Assembly: GCF_031143425.1 (NCBI RefSeq)
Contig: NC_090444.1
Span: 1,351,730,323-1,351,794,322, forward strand
Direction: 5' to 3'
Origin: Pleurodeles waltl
Lineage: Eukaryota; Chordata; Amphibia; Caudata; Salamandridae
Length of the DNA: 64,000 nt
Below the pieces are notes generated by a model, which was given only the letters and a program-made list of their open reading frames with translations, ran no database searches and was not told the origin of the DNA. Below are positions 34,227-47,179 of the stretch, one piece after another. The number at the start of each line of letters is the position of its first letter. Positions within the stretch are counted from its first letter, which is position 1. A program made the position numbers and the translations under genes.

Positions 34227-34430
34227 CAGTGGTTACTAAACTTTTGACTTCAGTGGACCCCCGCTTAATTCTTGCTGGAACCTGAGAAACCCAAATGACT
34301 CATTACTGGCACCCAGAGACCCACACTGAGTCATTACTGGAAGCCGATGACCCCAGCTTAAGCCTTTTCAATGATTTGAACCATAAAGCAATACACACAA
34401 ATATCTGAAACAAGCAATCACACGGATGCC
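34227..34430. mobile_element. hAT-like non-autonomous fragment
   Basis: Starts CAGTGGTTACTAAACTTTT, close to the hAT-Charlie terminal consensus, followed by internal repeats of an 'actggaa..c..agaccc' unit. No matching 3' terminus was seen. Confidence 0.5.
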
Positions 34431-35570
34431 TCCTCTTGCCACTGCTGTTCCTGGTAGTGGTGGAGTCTGGCCACAGCCATCTGCCAATCCTTCAAGATAG
34501 TGAGCATGTCCGCCACGGCTGGTCTGGCACAAATGGTGTTATATGCAGATGATGTTCTGCTCACACTCATGGACCTTGACAACTTGCTTCCTGCCTTGAT
34601 GACCTTTATATCTACTTTTTCTGACATCTCAGGCCATAAGATTGACTTGGATAAGAGTGAGGCTCTATCCATGTTTGCGCATCAAGACGTAGGCAGCCAT
34701 TGTTGGGTACCCATTTCAGTGGAAAAAACAAAGGCTCAAGTACCCAGGTATTTGTATTAATAGGGAGCTGGAACCGAGGCTCTCAGAGAACCCTGGACCC
34801 ACTAATTGCCAAGACGAATGTGGACTATTTTATGTAGAAATATCTTTATGAGTGAGTTCACACATAGTTAAAATGGTGATGGTCCCCCGCTTTACCTGCG
34901 TCCTGGGAATATTGCTTATTGTGATCCAAACTCCTGTACTGCGGACCATAGTCAAAAGCTTTAAATTTTTTATCTAGAGCAACACGAAACCACAACTGAA
35001 ATTCTACAAATTGATCCTCCACTGGAGAAGCAGTGGGCTAGGGTCCCTTGCATTGCACGCTACTACACAGCATTACACCTAACTGTCTTACATGTGACCT
35101 AGGACAGCCGACCCTCCCTTCTGGATTCACTTGGAACACAACATCACTTGCTGTAAGCCTGGTTTAGACCACCTTCATCGCTGGAAGTCACCTTCTGCAT
35201 CGATGTACGACCCTATCATTCAGAACATGGTGAGTGTTTGGAATCATTCCCACAAGCTCCTACAGCATGCGTGGTAGCACCTACAGGCACCTCTTTGGAA
35301 CAATGTACCCATCCAGGGGGAAGGGAGACTAGTATTGTGGAGGGAGTGGACACCAGCAGGAATTATGACCCTAGAAAATGTTCTCCTTGCAGGGGACTTA
35401 AAAACATTTGATGCTCTATGGGGGGAGTTCCACTTACCCCAGTCCCAGACCTGGAGACATATTCAACTGTAGCACTGCTTATACGGCGTTCTCAGTGCTA
35501 GACCAAGGGATCTCCAAGCTTTCCCTATCCAACAGTAATTGAAACATTGGGGGTCCCAGTGATGAGTCAT
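34430..35570 (+). pseudogene. L1/Tx1-like ORF2 fragment (RT palm to C-terminus)
   Basis: A VLYADDVLL active-site motif lies near 34,537-34,563, followed by the L1-type SGHKIDLDKSEAL segment (34,630-34,665). The thumb/C-terminal part, with a KYPGI-like block (near 34,735) and Trp-rich stretch, runs in broken frames to about 35,560. It is 5'-truncated and dead. Confidence 0.7.
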
Positions 35571-35606
35571 GTCAGTCTTTTACAATATGCTAGTCCAAGG
35601 GGCTTA

Positions 35607-36285
35607 GGGCCAGATGTAGCAAAGGATTTGCGCGTCGCAAACGGCGAAAATCGCCGTTTGCGAGGCGCAAATGCCTCTTTGCTATGCAGAAATGCATATT
35701 GCGAGTCGGGACCGACTCGCAATATGCATTTCAGAATCGCAAATAGGAAGGGGTGTTCCCTTCCTATTTGCGATTCGGAGTGGCATGCAATACCATTTGC
35801 GACCGCATATGCGGTCACAAAGGGTGTCGCAGTTACCATCCACTTCAAGTGGATGGTAACCCACTCGCAAATTGGAAGGGGTCCCCATGGGACCCCTTCC
35901 CCTTTGCGAATGGACCCAATACTATTTTTTCAGGGCAGGTAGTGGTCCAAGGGACCACTACCTGCCCTGAAAAAATACCGAAACTAAAGGTTTGGTTTTT
36001 TTTTTAAGTGCAGATCGTTTTCCTTTAAGGAAAACGGGCTACACTTAAAAAAAAAAAACTGCTTTATTGAGAAAGCAGTCACGAACATGGAGGTCTGCTG
36101 ACGACAGCAGGCCTCCATGTTTGCGAGTGCCTAGACTCGCTATGGGGCCGCAATTTGCGACCCACCTCATTAATATTAATGAGGTGGGTCATTGCGACTC
36201 CATAGCGACTCGCAGACGGTGTCTGAGACACCGTACTGCATACCAATTTGCAACTCGCAAATTTTCTTTTTGCTACATCTGGCCC
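35607..36285. mobile_element. MITE made of chained hairpins
   Basis: TTA is duplicated at 35,604-35,606 and 36,286-36,288. The terminal inverted repeat is GGGCCAGATGTAGCAAA / TTTGCTACATCTGGCCC. Internally it is a run of near-perfect hairpins, including a 19-bp stem with 2-nt loop at 35,691-35,730 and a perfect 26-bp stem with 3-nt loop at 35,923-35,977. TTA duplication and length fit a Harbinger-type MITE. Confidence 0.85.
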
Positions 36286-36288
36286 TTA

Positions 36289-37254
36289 ATTTCTAAATAA
36301 AAACGTGCCGGTGGTGCCGAAAGCTCTCCTTTGAAACAGGCAGCTGCTGTAATTAAATGTGCGAACATGGAATACTGAAGCAGCTAATCCCTAAGCCATT
36401 TTGGGACTCTTTAATCCATTTACGGCCACTCCCTGCCTCTTCAGCTAACTCTTGCTGCTTTCTCCTTTCTCCCTTTGTGATGCTTTTTAGTTTTTCTCTT
36501 CCTCCGTCTATCCATATGAGTCTTTCGCTCACAGTAAATGCTTGAGACAGAAAAATAAGTGCTGGCCCTCAGAAATAAGTGCCAGTGTTCCGCCAGCACA
36601 AATGAAGCACTGCTAGTCCAGCAGCTACATTCTCCTCCTACCGACTCTTCTACTTATTAGCTGTCAGGGTAAGCTACAAGTGCGCTACATGAACGAGGAT
36701 TGGGAAGAAGTGATAGGAGTAGAATGGATGGGGGGCTCGTGAGGCCAGAATGACTTTCTGTTTTTTAGAACAATCTAGCACTGACACTTGTCTCTGCAGA
36801 AACTGGCAGCTTCAGGTCCGGTCACCCATGCCCCATGCTGGAGATTTGACGAACCGGACTGAGACACAACTCATATTATTTGTGATTGTTCTGCTATCTC
36901 ATGACTGTGGTCCGAAGTTGAATCCACATTTGCTCTTATCCTGGCGCTCCGCCTCCTGCTGCCGCTAACTTTACTCATGCTACATGACACGCAAGATCTC
37001 CCCGACTTCAAAAGGCACGAATGTAGACTACTGAAAACTGCAACAGTCACGGCTGAACTATGCATTTTACGACAACGAGGGTCACTACAGTTACCCAGCC
37101 ATAATGAATTGTCAATTACATGGTGGCATCTTATCAACAGATCATATAAGGGTTCCAGCAAGGGAGTAGCCAGAAAATTAAAATACCCCCACTTTAAACC
37201 AAAGCTCTTATTGCACCAAGCAAGTCTTCACGACCCTCGTTAGAAAAGGTTGCT
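36289..37254. other. no recognised feature
   Basis: Unique-looking sequence with only short open frames; no family recognised. Confidence 0.5.
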
Positions 37255-38190
37255 TGTCTCTCCCATCCAACAATCTATCCATTCATCCTTTCATCCTTAA
37301 ATCCAACGACTGATATCCACCATTTCACCTGTACATTTTGTCATCTATTCAGCCCTTCATTCATCAGTCTATCACCATTTCAACCATCCAACAGCCTATC
37401 CATATCCAAACCTATCCATTCATCTTCAACCCTATCAAACATATCCATCTTTTCACTTGTCTTAAATCCTTTCACTTATTCATCCCTCTTTCATCCATCC
37501 ATTCATGCATCCATCCTTTACTTTCAATCATCCATCTTTTCGCTCACCCATCCACCATTTCATTCAAACATCTATCCACTCTTTCACTCCATCCATCCAT
37601 CTTCACTTTCACTCATCAAGCCAACCTTCTACTCAGGCATCCCTTCTTTAATTTGTCCATCTACCCTTCAACCCATCCATCCCCTCATTCATCCATTTAC
37701 CCTTTTACTCATCTATTCTTTAACTCACCCATCCATCCACCCACCCACCAGTTCACTCATTGTCCATCCATTCACCTTATCACTCATCCATCCATCTACC
37801 CTTTCATCCAGCCACCCATCCACCCTCTCTTTCACTCATGCATCCATTCTTTCACTCATCCATCCTTACAAACATCCTTACACCTCATCCATCCATCCTT
37901 TGACTCTGTTCATTTATTCAGCCTTTCACTCTATCCATCCCTCTACTCATCGATCCATCCTTTTTTCCCTTTCTCTCATCCATCCATTCACCCTTATCAC
38001 TCATCCATCCATCCATTCACCCTTTCACTCATCCTTCCAGTCATCCTTCCTCCTTTTTTCACTTGTCCATCTTTTCACTCATTTATCCATGCATCTATTC
38101 ATCTATCCATCCAATCACTCCCCGATCTATCCACCATTCCAAATTCATCCATTCATCCATCCACCCACTCACTCACTCTCCCACCCTTTC
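37255..38190. repeat. degenerate ATCC/ATTC microsatellite
   Basis: About 930 bp dominated by catccatccattcat-type units, yielding a 286-codon spurious His/Pro/Ser-rich frame. Confidence 0.92.
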
Positions 38191-38487
38191 ACGTTTAATT
38201 ATGAGCCTTTGTCTGTAAAGCTACAGACAGAACAAGTCCATAAAGAATTCCACCCACACTGCTAAAGTTGGGGGTTGACGACCTCTTTAGCAATATATGG
38301 TCGCCCTCCCTAGGGGCAGGTGCAGACCCTTCCTGAAACCTTCTATGCCATGGCACTCTGACATCATCTCGCAACACGGTGGTGGTTGCCATAGTTAATG
38401 CAACCTCTCCTCACTTTGCCCCTTCACTTTTTCTCCTCCCCCAACCTCTTTCCTCTTTTGACGTCTGCATTATCTTTGTTACACCTA

Positions 38488-39130
38488 GGGCCTCATGTAC
38501 GAGGCCCTTGTGCCAGCGGAGCATCACTTTTAGAGAAGCTCCAGTGCCGCAATGCCCTGCGCCTTATTTACAAAGCAGCGTTTAGCCACTTTTTCTGGCT
38601 TATCACCTCCTTGTAAATACGGCCCCCTTACACTCCTCACTTAAGAGGAAAGGGGCGTCCAATGGGTGTTGCTGTAGGCATCCCACCGCAAAACCCATTT
38701 CATTTTGATGCTGTCCCATTTTTACGATAAATCGTAAACCTGAGGCAGCACCAGAAACTAATGCCACCCACTGGGGCGGCGTTAGTATGGTTCAATACTT
38801 TTATTTCTCTTCTTTTTTGCTTTTTCTGTGTGTCCAGGGTTCTGCAGCAGTTATAGAAAGGGCAAATTGCCATCATTGATTATTTATGTGCAGAAAGGGA
38901 CACTTTCCTGGACATAAACAATCATTCCCTGCAACGCAGACACCTTTTCACTATTGTGCAAGGGTGCCTGCGTTGGTGCTAGGCAGCTAAATTTAGTGCC
39001 AGCACTAGGGAAAACACAGGGGTGAGCAGTATTGTCTTAAATATGGCGCATCTCTGTGTTTCTGAAGTGACACAGCACGGCGCTGCCAAATTTGGCGCAG
39101 CGCCATGCCACATTCTAGTAAATGAGGCCC
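38488..39130. mobile_element. MITE with GGGCCTCAT termini
   Basis: Terminal inverted repeats GGGCCTCATGTAC / TAGTAAATGAGGCCC, with CTA at 38,485-38,487 and TTA at 39,131-39,133 as an imperfect 3-bp duplication. 643 bp, no coding capacity. Confidence 0.65.
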
Positions 39131-39133
39131 TTA

Positions 39134-40151
39134 GTAGTCTTTCGCTCATTACACACGACGGTATCATGTTGTGCAATGATGTTGGATTTAAACTGTACAG
39201 CATGCATTAGCAACAGGGATCTTCATTTGTTGCACTTATTGTTCTCATTGTTTCTTTTAATGGTTGGACCTACATATTCCTATTTGGCTTCATATTGCTA
39301 CAAGATCGAACTTTAATGTACCCATGTTTACTTGTCTGTTCTTTCTGCAATGCTCGCAGAGATTTCATATATTGTAAGGTTGCGTTGCTGGTTCTATTAA
39401 CCAATAACTCTTCTAAAAAATAGACAGTGTTGTCAAAATTGGCAGTTTAAGCCAGATGACCCTCACATTCACAATGATACACCGTGGGTTTGTATATAGT
39501 TCCGTATGTAGTTTTGCCACAATTTGTTTAACGCGAATGCCACATTTTTTGTACTAGGATACAGAGAACATTCCATGAAGCTAAGAATCCATATTTGAAC
39601 TCAGAAATGAGATCATAATATATATTTATCGAAACTTACTGTTTCTTAGCTGCAACCGCAAGTCACTAATAAGCCCTGCCTTCCACAGAGCATAGTTTCT
39701 TTCTTTTTTTTTGCAAACCATACAATTTTATTATGACAAGGTAGTGTTGTGGCTCCCTTGACATGGTGTGATCTTTCAGCCTTTTATTTCAGCGTGCATC
39801 GAAATGTATCAAATCACTTTGAAGACCATTGTGTTCCCTAGTTTACTTTACTTAATCTTAGCTATATATTTTTGTTTTTATTGAGACATTTGATAGAGCA
39901 TATGGCACATAGCCTAGAAAAATACACCTATCTCCATCCATTTACACTTCGCCATTAAAAAGTCTTTGCTGCACTCATCATCTTCATCAGTATTCTTAGG
40001 CCCTAGCTTTTCAACGGGTAAATCTTATCAAAATATACTTTTTAGCATTGCAGTTTAAAGAACATTAATCCTGTGTTCACTTAGGCCTGGATTATCAGTG
40101 TCTATTTCTTTTGTGAGTGGTATGGAGTTTTCCAAGCTGGGTAATCACTAA
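39134..40151. other. no recognised feature
   Basis: AT-rich, with poly(T) tracts near 39,700 and 39,870 that could mark reversed LINE or SINE tails. Nothing firm. Confidence 0.4.
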
Positions 40152-40261
40152 GGCCAGATGTACAAAGCATTTTTCAGGTTTCAAACAGCCCATTGGGCCG
40201 TTTGCGACAGGAAAATGCTTTTTACAATGTACCAAAGGCAAAATGTGACTCAGTAAGTAAC
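40152..40261. mobile_element. 5' fragment of a GGCCAGATGTA MITE
   Basis: Starts GGCCAGATGTAC after TAA, like the termini of the 35,607 MITE. LTR-family copy A5 interrupts it at 40,262. Confidence 0.5.
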
Positions 40262-42120
40262 TGTTAGAAATCGGGTCTCTAGTTGGCAGAGGTATGCACC
40301 CTGTATAAGTAGGAACCACAATCCTAGTCAGGGTAAATCACAACACAACCTAAATTATCGTGTGCTCACCCTCTGGTAGCTTGGCACAGAGCTGGTAGGC
40401 TTAACTTAGAAGGCAATGTGTAAAGTATTTGTGCAATAAATCATACAGTAACACAGTGAAAACACCACAAAAATACACAACACAGGTTTTAGAAAAATAT
40501 ATATTTATCTGAATAAAATAGGGTAAAAATGACAAAAATTCAAGAAGCACAACTTGAAATATCACTTTTAAAAGGTTTCAAGTCTCAATCCTTGGAAATC
40601 AATAGTTGTTTCTTTGTAACACACAGTACCTGGAATGCATCAAAAACAACAACGCATGGAGATGCAGATGAGGAGATGCACGCAAAAATAAAGTGTTGCG
40701 TCAGATTTTCTGGTGTGGCACAGACGATGCTTCATTTCTTTCCACATTACAAGGGGTTGTGTTGTTTTCTCAGGAGCGCAGTCTTGGTTCCTCACTGTGA
40801 TGCGGGGATATTTTGACACCTAGGGACGATACGTTGAAAATCCTTGACACACTGGTAAAAGGAGCAGATGCTGCGTTGATCCGGTTGGCGATGCGTTGAA
40901 TTTTCCACCACAAGGCAGGCGCTGCGTCGTTCCAGTCGGCAGTGCAGCGATTTCCCAGCCATGATGCAGGCTTTGTGTCAGTTTCTGCAGGCATTGTGTT
41001 AATTTTTTGAAGCACAAGGATTTTTTTGATGAAGTGAAGTCTTTGTTGGCCCTGAGACTTCAGAAGCAGGAGGCAAGCTCAATTGAAGCCCTTGGAGAGC
41101 ACTTTAGGAGGAAGGCACTTTCAGCAGAGTCAGGACCCCCAGGTACCATGGTAATGAGCAGGAAAGGAGTCTTTCAGCAAAGCAGTCCAGATGTGTCCTT
41201 TGGGCAGCCAGGCAGTCTCTATGACAGAGTCCAGGTGAAGGTCCAGAAGTGTCTGATTTGTTGGAGTCAAAGACCCAGTGTATATACCCCAAAATGTATT
41301 TTTAGTGGGTGAAACGTCAAAGAGTGATTTTGAAGTACACAAATGCCCCTTTCAGCCTAGTCATGTCTGCCAGGATCCCTGTGGGTGGTTATCCGTCCTT
41401 TGTGTGAGGACAGGCCATTGGCCTTTGAAATATAAGAGAGAGCCCCTCCACCCGTCCTGCCCAGGGAGACCCATTCATTCTGCAGATGTGACTGAGTCCT
41501 GTGTTTAGGGTTGTCTGGGTGGAGTGAACACGGGGAGCTGTCACCCAGCCTTGACCAGACGTGGATTGAAGACAGGCTGTAAGGCACAGATGGCAGCAAG
41601 TGCAGAGAAATGCCTAATTTCTAAAAGTGCCATTTGTAAAATAGCAATATTAAATCCATCTGCACCAGCATGCAGGATTTTCTATTACCATTCCGGCAAT
41701 ACTAAACATGACAAGGCCACTCCTTCCAGATCAGAATCTATCACTTAAAAGTTAATGAGGGCAGTTCTAATGCTAGTCTATAAGAGGAGCAGGCCTCACA
41801 GTGGTCAAAAACGAATTTATGAGTTTTTCACTACCAGGACATGTACAATAAATAGCTACATGCCCTGCCTTTTACTTACATAGCACCTTGCCCTATAGGT
41901 TACATAGGGCCTACCTTAGGGGTGACTTATATGTAGAAAAAGGGGGGGTTAAGGCTTGGCCAATAGTTTTAAATGCCAAGTCGAAGTGGCAGTGAAACTG
42001 CACACACAGGCCTGGCAATGGCAGGCCTGAGACATGGTTAAAGGGCTACTTAGGTGTGTGGCACAATCAGTGCTGCAGGCCCATTAGTAGCATTTAACCT
42101 ACACGCCCTGGGCAAATGTA
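40262..42120 (+). mobile_element. LTR-family copy A5
   Basis: Starts TGTTAGAAATCGGGTCTC and follows A1/A2 for about 330 bp, then extends through the middle and late parts of the family (a gcctaccttaggggtgactt segment near 41,910; a ggcacaatcagtgctgcag segment near 42,060). The 3' end is incomplete. Confidence 0.65.
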
Positions 42121-42840
42121 GAGAACATACTTTGGTCTCTGTTGTGTAGTGGGATACGATAGCAAGTTGTTTACATTCCTGATGAATTAGCATTGAGCAG
42201 TTGAAGTGATCACAAATCCTTCACAGGAGCCTCCCATGGTCTAGTTTCTCAGGACACGAGGAAGATGTGCTATATCGGCCAATTTCATTAACTGTTTTTG
42301 CAAAAAAAGAAAGAAGCCTGGCGGCATACTGGAACTGAGGAACTGACATGGGCGGCTCCTCCGGAGTGACTGAGGGGAAGGTGATGAGTTCTCACTGACA
42401 CAGACCCAGTACCACGAGCCAACAACTGCTCCAACACACAGTAGATAGAAGCAGTCATGCTAACGTTGCACATGCCTTGCTTGAATTTCCTCAAATGAAC
42501 AACTGCAGCCTCAGAGCGCCATGGAGTGCGAAGGGGAGAGACAAAACTAATCTCGACCTAAAAATAAAAAAAAAGTAGTTAGGAAACCTTGTGTAAAACA
42601 TGGACGCTGTGTATGTTAACAGTAGTTGGCCGGGGCTCTTGAGGAGGGCTAAACAACGGAAAAGGCATGAGGTATGCGTGCCTTTGACAAATGAAATCAA
42701 GTGAAGTTTGAAAGGTTTGTGCGCTCGACCTAAGGACTCTGTCAACATTCACAAAGCGGAAGGAGTCCCTTTGGAAGACGTTCCTGTTTGTGAATAGGTT
42801 ACCCTAATATTTGTGTGGTGGTAATATATTAGTGTTTTGT
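42121..42840. other. no recognised feature
   Basis: Mixed sequence with short open frames only. Confidence 0.45.
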
Positions 42841-42844
42841 GAAC

Positions 42845-43630
42845 TAAATTAATTCGCAAAGCATTAATACATCCCTTTCTGATTGGGTATTTGGAAGGAA
42901 TATTCTAAACATGCTACCTTATGTCATTCGCAAAGCATTAAAACATCCCATTCTGATTGGGTATTTGGAAGGAATATTCTAACAGCTACCTTATGATGAC
43001 TCCAAGCTTCCACTAGACAAATGCCAGTTCTCTTTCCAGAAAGAACATAAATCACCAGAGTTATTTTGATAATTTTACATTAAATGCACTTTGTGACCTG
43101 CCTAGTACACATTCTTTTCAGCAGGCACATTAACCCTCTGTGCCACCGTATGATGAATCCAAGCATCCACTAGATAAAACTACGTTCTCTCACCACAAAG
43201 AACATAAATCACTAGAGCTATTTTGGCAATTTTACATTCTATACACTGTTTGATTTGCCTTGTACACGTTCTTTGCAGCAGGCACATTAACCCGCTGAGT
43301 CCAAGCTTCCATGAGTCAAAAGCAAGTTCTCTCGCCAGAAACAACAATAACCCTCTGCGTTACCTTATAAGACATCCAAGCTTCCACTAGATAAAACTTA
43401 GTTAAAACGACGTTCTCTCTCCAGAAACAACATTAATCACAAGAGTTATTTTGACATTTTTCCCTTATATGCACTCTGTGATCTGACTTGTACACGTTCT
43501 TTGCAGTAGGCATATTAACAATCTGTGCTACCTTATTATGAGTCCAAATTTCCACTAGACAAAAGTACGTTCTCTCTCCAGAAAAGACGTTAATCACCAG
43601 AGTTATTTAGACATTTTACATTGGATGCAC
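42845..43630. repeat. tandem repeat, unit about 155-170 bp, plus a 76-bp duplication
   Basis: A block containing attcgcaaagcattaa and gattgggtatttggaaggaa is duplicated at about 42,851 and 42,928. It is followed by four to five diverged units beginning near 42,985, 43,140, 43,295, 43,360 and 43,530, each with a 'ccaagcttccactaga' segment and a 'gttctct..ccagaaa' segment. Units differ by several percent and by small indels. Confidence 0.8.
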
Positions 43631-43766
43631 TTGAAACAGAAAAACGTCACAAATGGAAAAAAACCAAAAAACAGCTGTAACAGTGAGCTGAAGGGGCCGG
43701 GAGAGGCTGGACATGGAATATATAGGCCTGATATGGCTTTAAAATTGCGTTGCCTCATTATTGAAG

Positions 43767-44310
43767 GGCATATTTATACTCTGTTTGCGCAGAATTTGTG
43801 TAATTTCTTTTTACTGCAAATTTGGCACAAACTTAACTCCACATTAATATTTTGACTCTAGACCCATCTAGCGCCATTTTTTGAATGCTTGAACCCACCT
43901 TGCGTCAATGAGATGCAAGGTAGTCATTCCCATCCAAAAAATAGCGCCATATTTATACCCCGTGTTAAAATGATGCAAGGGTGGGAGGTGGACACAAATA
44001 ATGACATTAAGCTTGCTTAGGGTCATTATTTAACACCTGGGTCAGACCAGGCGTTAGAGGACCTGTGGACCCATTTCCATGGTCAAACACTATGAAATGG
44101 GTCCACAGGTGCCCACCTCAAGCCCCAGGAACACCGCCACCCACACCAGAGGGACACCAGAGGATGGAGGACTCCATTCCAAGAATGTATAGTTATGTAT
44201 TTTAGTTGTTTTTTTAAAAGTGCCATTGGGGCCCTAAAAAGGGCCCCTCTGAATGGCCTGGGTGCAATGGCCTTGCCCAGGGGTTACTAGTCCCCTGTGC
44301 TCTAAACCCA
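43767..44310. mobile_element. 5' part of a GGGCATATTTATACT MITE
   Basis: Start and interior resemble the 56,366 element: a TATTTATACT terminus, a 'tagcgcca' block, a 'gcctgggtcag' segment and a paired tgccattgggg region. The 3' half is missing where the L1 begins. Confidence 0.6.
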
Positions 44311-46728
44311 CACCCCCTATACGCCTCAGACGCCAGACCACAAAGTCCCCAAAACTTTTCTACTAAGGAACAACCCCAGTCAAATGCAAGAAGTTTGCTG
44401 GTCGAATGTGACACCTTTGGCATCTATCAGTCTTAGTGGAGTCAATTCTATGTAGGAATACTGGGGTAATGTATGTGCTATGTATAAAACTAAAATGTAC
44501 TAGTTTAAATTGAGCATTACACGCCCCCTCCCTGAGCATAGGCGGTGTAGGGGTGTGTTCAGTTCATCTTCCCAAGCTGCCCGTACCTTAAAGTCAGCCC
44601 TCAGAGTGTCTGCCAGCATGGCACTATAAATGGGGGATATTATGTGTCTGTCACCCCCATAATCCAGGAGTGTCCTAAAAAATGCCAATGAGGCCGGGGC
44701 CCCGATGTATGTGGGCCATATTTCTCATACTATATTACCTATACTAGCGTATATTAGGAATTGTCCCTGACTCTGTCCAAAGGCTTCCTGTGCTGCCTCA
44801 AACATTATAAAGGTCTTACTGGGATAAAGATCTGCGAGTGTCAGACACTCTCCTTCTTTCCAAGGTCTAAAGTTTACTGTAGTGGTCATGTGTCGAAATG
44901 CAGGAATGTCCCAGAACTCAAACTCCTATGCAAATGGGGTGTACTTTAAAACCACCTTCACAGCTCACTTCCACAGTGTTGCTATGTGTTTTATTATGTA
45001 TTGCTAGGATGAGATCCTCTCCTCCCCCTGCGTGGAGTAGCTGGGATAGCATATCGTGGTGAGAATTGTCTCTAAGGAGAGTCTTACCCCAGTTGTCTCC
45101 CTCCGCTTGCACAGGATCTTCACTTCAAGGTTAATAATGGTGATAGGGCGATAGGATGCTGGATCGGAGCAAGCAGCATTCAACTTTGGGATCATGCCAA
45201 TGATCCCCTCATGCATCAAAGATGGGAGTATGTTGGCAGTTAAGTTAATGCTTCTTTGTACACCTCTAATAGCTGAGGGGCCAGCTGAACCACAAAGTCT
45301 TGGTACAACTCTGCAGTAAAACCATCACTGCCAGCACTTTTACCCAATGGGAGGGATTTAATCACCATCCTGACCTCCAAAGTGAGATTGGAATACAGGG
45401 CCTGTGCTGCTGCCATACCCAGCTGCAGCATGGGCACTCCGTCCAAGTACTCCGAAAATCAGTCCCGCTCTGGGTTTCCTGGGTTGGCATAGACCCTCTC
45501 AAGGTGGTCCCTGAGCACCACCTGTATGTCTTTTTGTGTTCTCGCCTCTCCCCCCTGGGGTTTGTGAGATAGAGTACCAGAATTCACAGCAACTCTCATC
45601 GGAGGATCCACAGCAGGGGCCTTCCCTATCTATGACCCTCACAATGTAGGAGTTGTCTATAAGATTTCAAAGTGAAATGCTCTAATATGTCTCTGGTGTC
45701 AGTCAATATCCTTAGAAGCTGTTTCGTCTCACTGCCTGCGTCCCTCACCCAGCGGGTGCCTCTGCCATGCCACCAAGGTGTATTCCTTGTGGCACAGTTC
45801 TGCCTGTAATGTTTGCTGCACTCCTCATTTAAGTTCCACACAGCTACCCCGGAGCATAGTTTTAAGGGCCTCCCATTTTGTAGCCCGCCATTCTGTAGTC
45901 ATCCAATTCTGTCCCATGTAGTCAGTTAGTATTTATGCTTTCGTATCCCTAACTACTTGATCTTGGAGAGTCTCTGATAGGAATCTCCATTTATATAGGG
46001 TTTGGGGGATAGCATTCACTGAAATATACATGCCACTGAGGCGCGGTCTGATAAATATTGTGTAAGGCGTGTTACTTTTGTATCTTGAGAGCTGTACATT
46101 GCGTGAGCAGTATGTGATCGAGCCTCCTGAATGTGCCATGTGCTGTCAAGTGGCAGGTGTATTCCACGTGCCCTGGATGTATGTCCCTCCATACATCTCC
46201 AAACTCTAGCTGCGACATTGCAGCTCTCGAACTTGGGGTCATTCTCAGTTTAGTACCCTGTTTGGGGTGATATCTGTCCAAGTCTCCATCTATAACAGTC
46301 CCCCACCCAGAATGTGTCAGTCCCCATGGTCATGGACATTACATTGGCTAACATGAGGTAGAATGATTTGTCATCCGTATTCAGAGCATAGGAATTAAGT
46401 ACTTCCAAATCCTGGGCATCCAATGTACCCCTGATCAGAAGATGTCTACCTCCAGATCTGCCTCCATATATTGCAGGGAAAAAGGCACCCCAAGACTATC
46501 CAGATTAACACCCCCCTGACTAACAATGAAAAAGAGGTGTAGTAGGTTTGTTCCCCTCAATTTTCTAACCAGTTTCTGTGCTTCAGTCTCGGTCAAGTGG
46601 GTTTCCTGGAGGCAAGCTATATTCACCCCATGGCGCTTGAGCAACGACAACACCCTATACACCTTTGTACAATTACTAAGTCCTCTCACATTCCAAGAGA
46701 GAAGTTTAAAAGTATTGCGGACTTCCAT
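44310..46728 (-). pseudogene. L1 ORF2, decayed, RT core deleted
   Basis: The start (46,728) shows the endonuclease entry LLSWNVRGL and CLQETHL. Later pieces give an endonuclease H/D-rich segment (46,281-46,072) and RT blocks GSDGFTAELY near 45,320 and IPKLNAA/SYRPI near 45,150-45,200. The sequence then passes near 44,945 into what looks like the C-terminal domain without the FxDxxKAF and YADD motifs, so the RT core seems deleted. Multiple frameshifts and stops are present. Confidence 0.7.
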
Positions 46729-47179
46729 TGTGTAGTGAATACTAAGGTCCCCATCTGCAGGATTGTCTCCTGGCTACCATGGCCATACTGTGTATATAAC
46801 AAATTGATTCATTAAAAATAGAAAACAGAACCCTCAACTTCCCCTGTCTACCCCCCTCACCCACGGACAACCGTAGCATTGACATACATCTATCGGAGTC
46901 TACCCACTGTTGTGTCAGGACGTCCACAACCACAAGCTTCTCCCCCACAGCCTGCCACATCTATTACCTCCACATGCAACCAAGTACCTTAATAGTGTAA
47001 ATACATTGACATTGTAAAAGGAAGGAACCATCATTCTGCTGATTCAAACCAGCTCTGAGTTTTGCCACCATATCTGTCAGGTCGGCTAACCAGGAACATT
47101 CCAATGATCCAGTGGGATGCTGAAATGTTCATATCTGAGGAAGTGGTACGTATGGGGTCCAAACCAATGGGACCACTCT

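Noticed and set aside
37338..38198. 286-codon His/Pro/Ser-rich protein
   Set aside because: Translation of an ATCC-type microsatellite.
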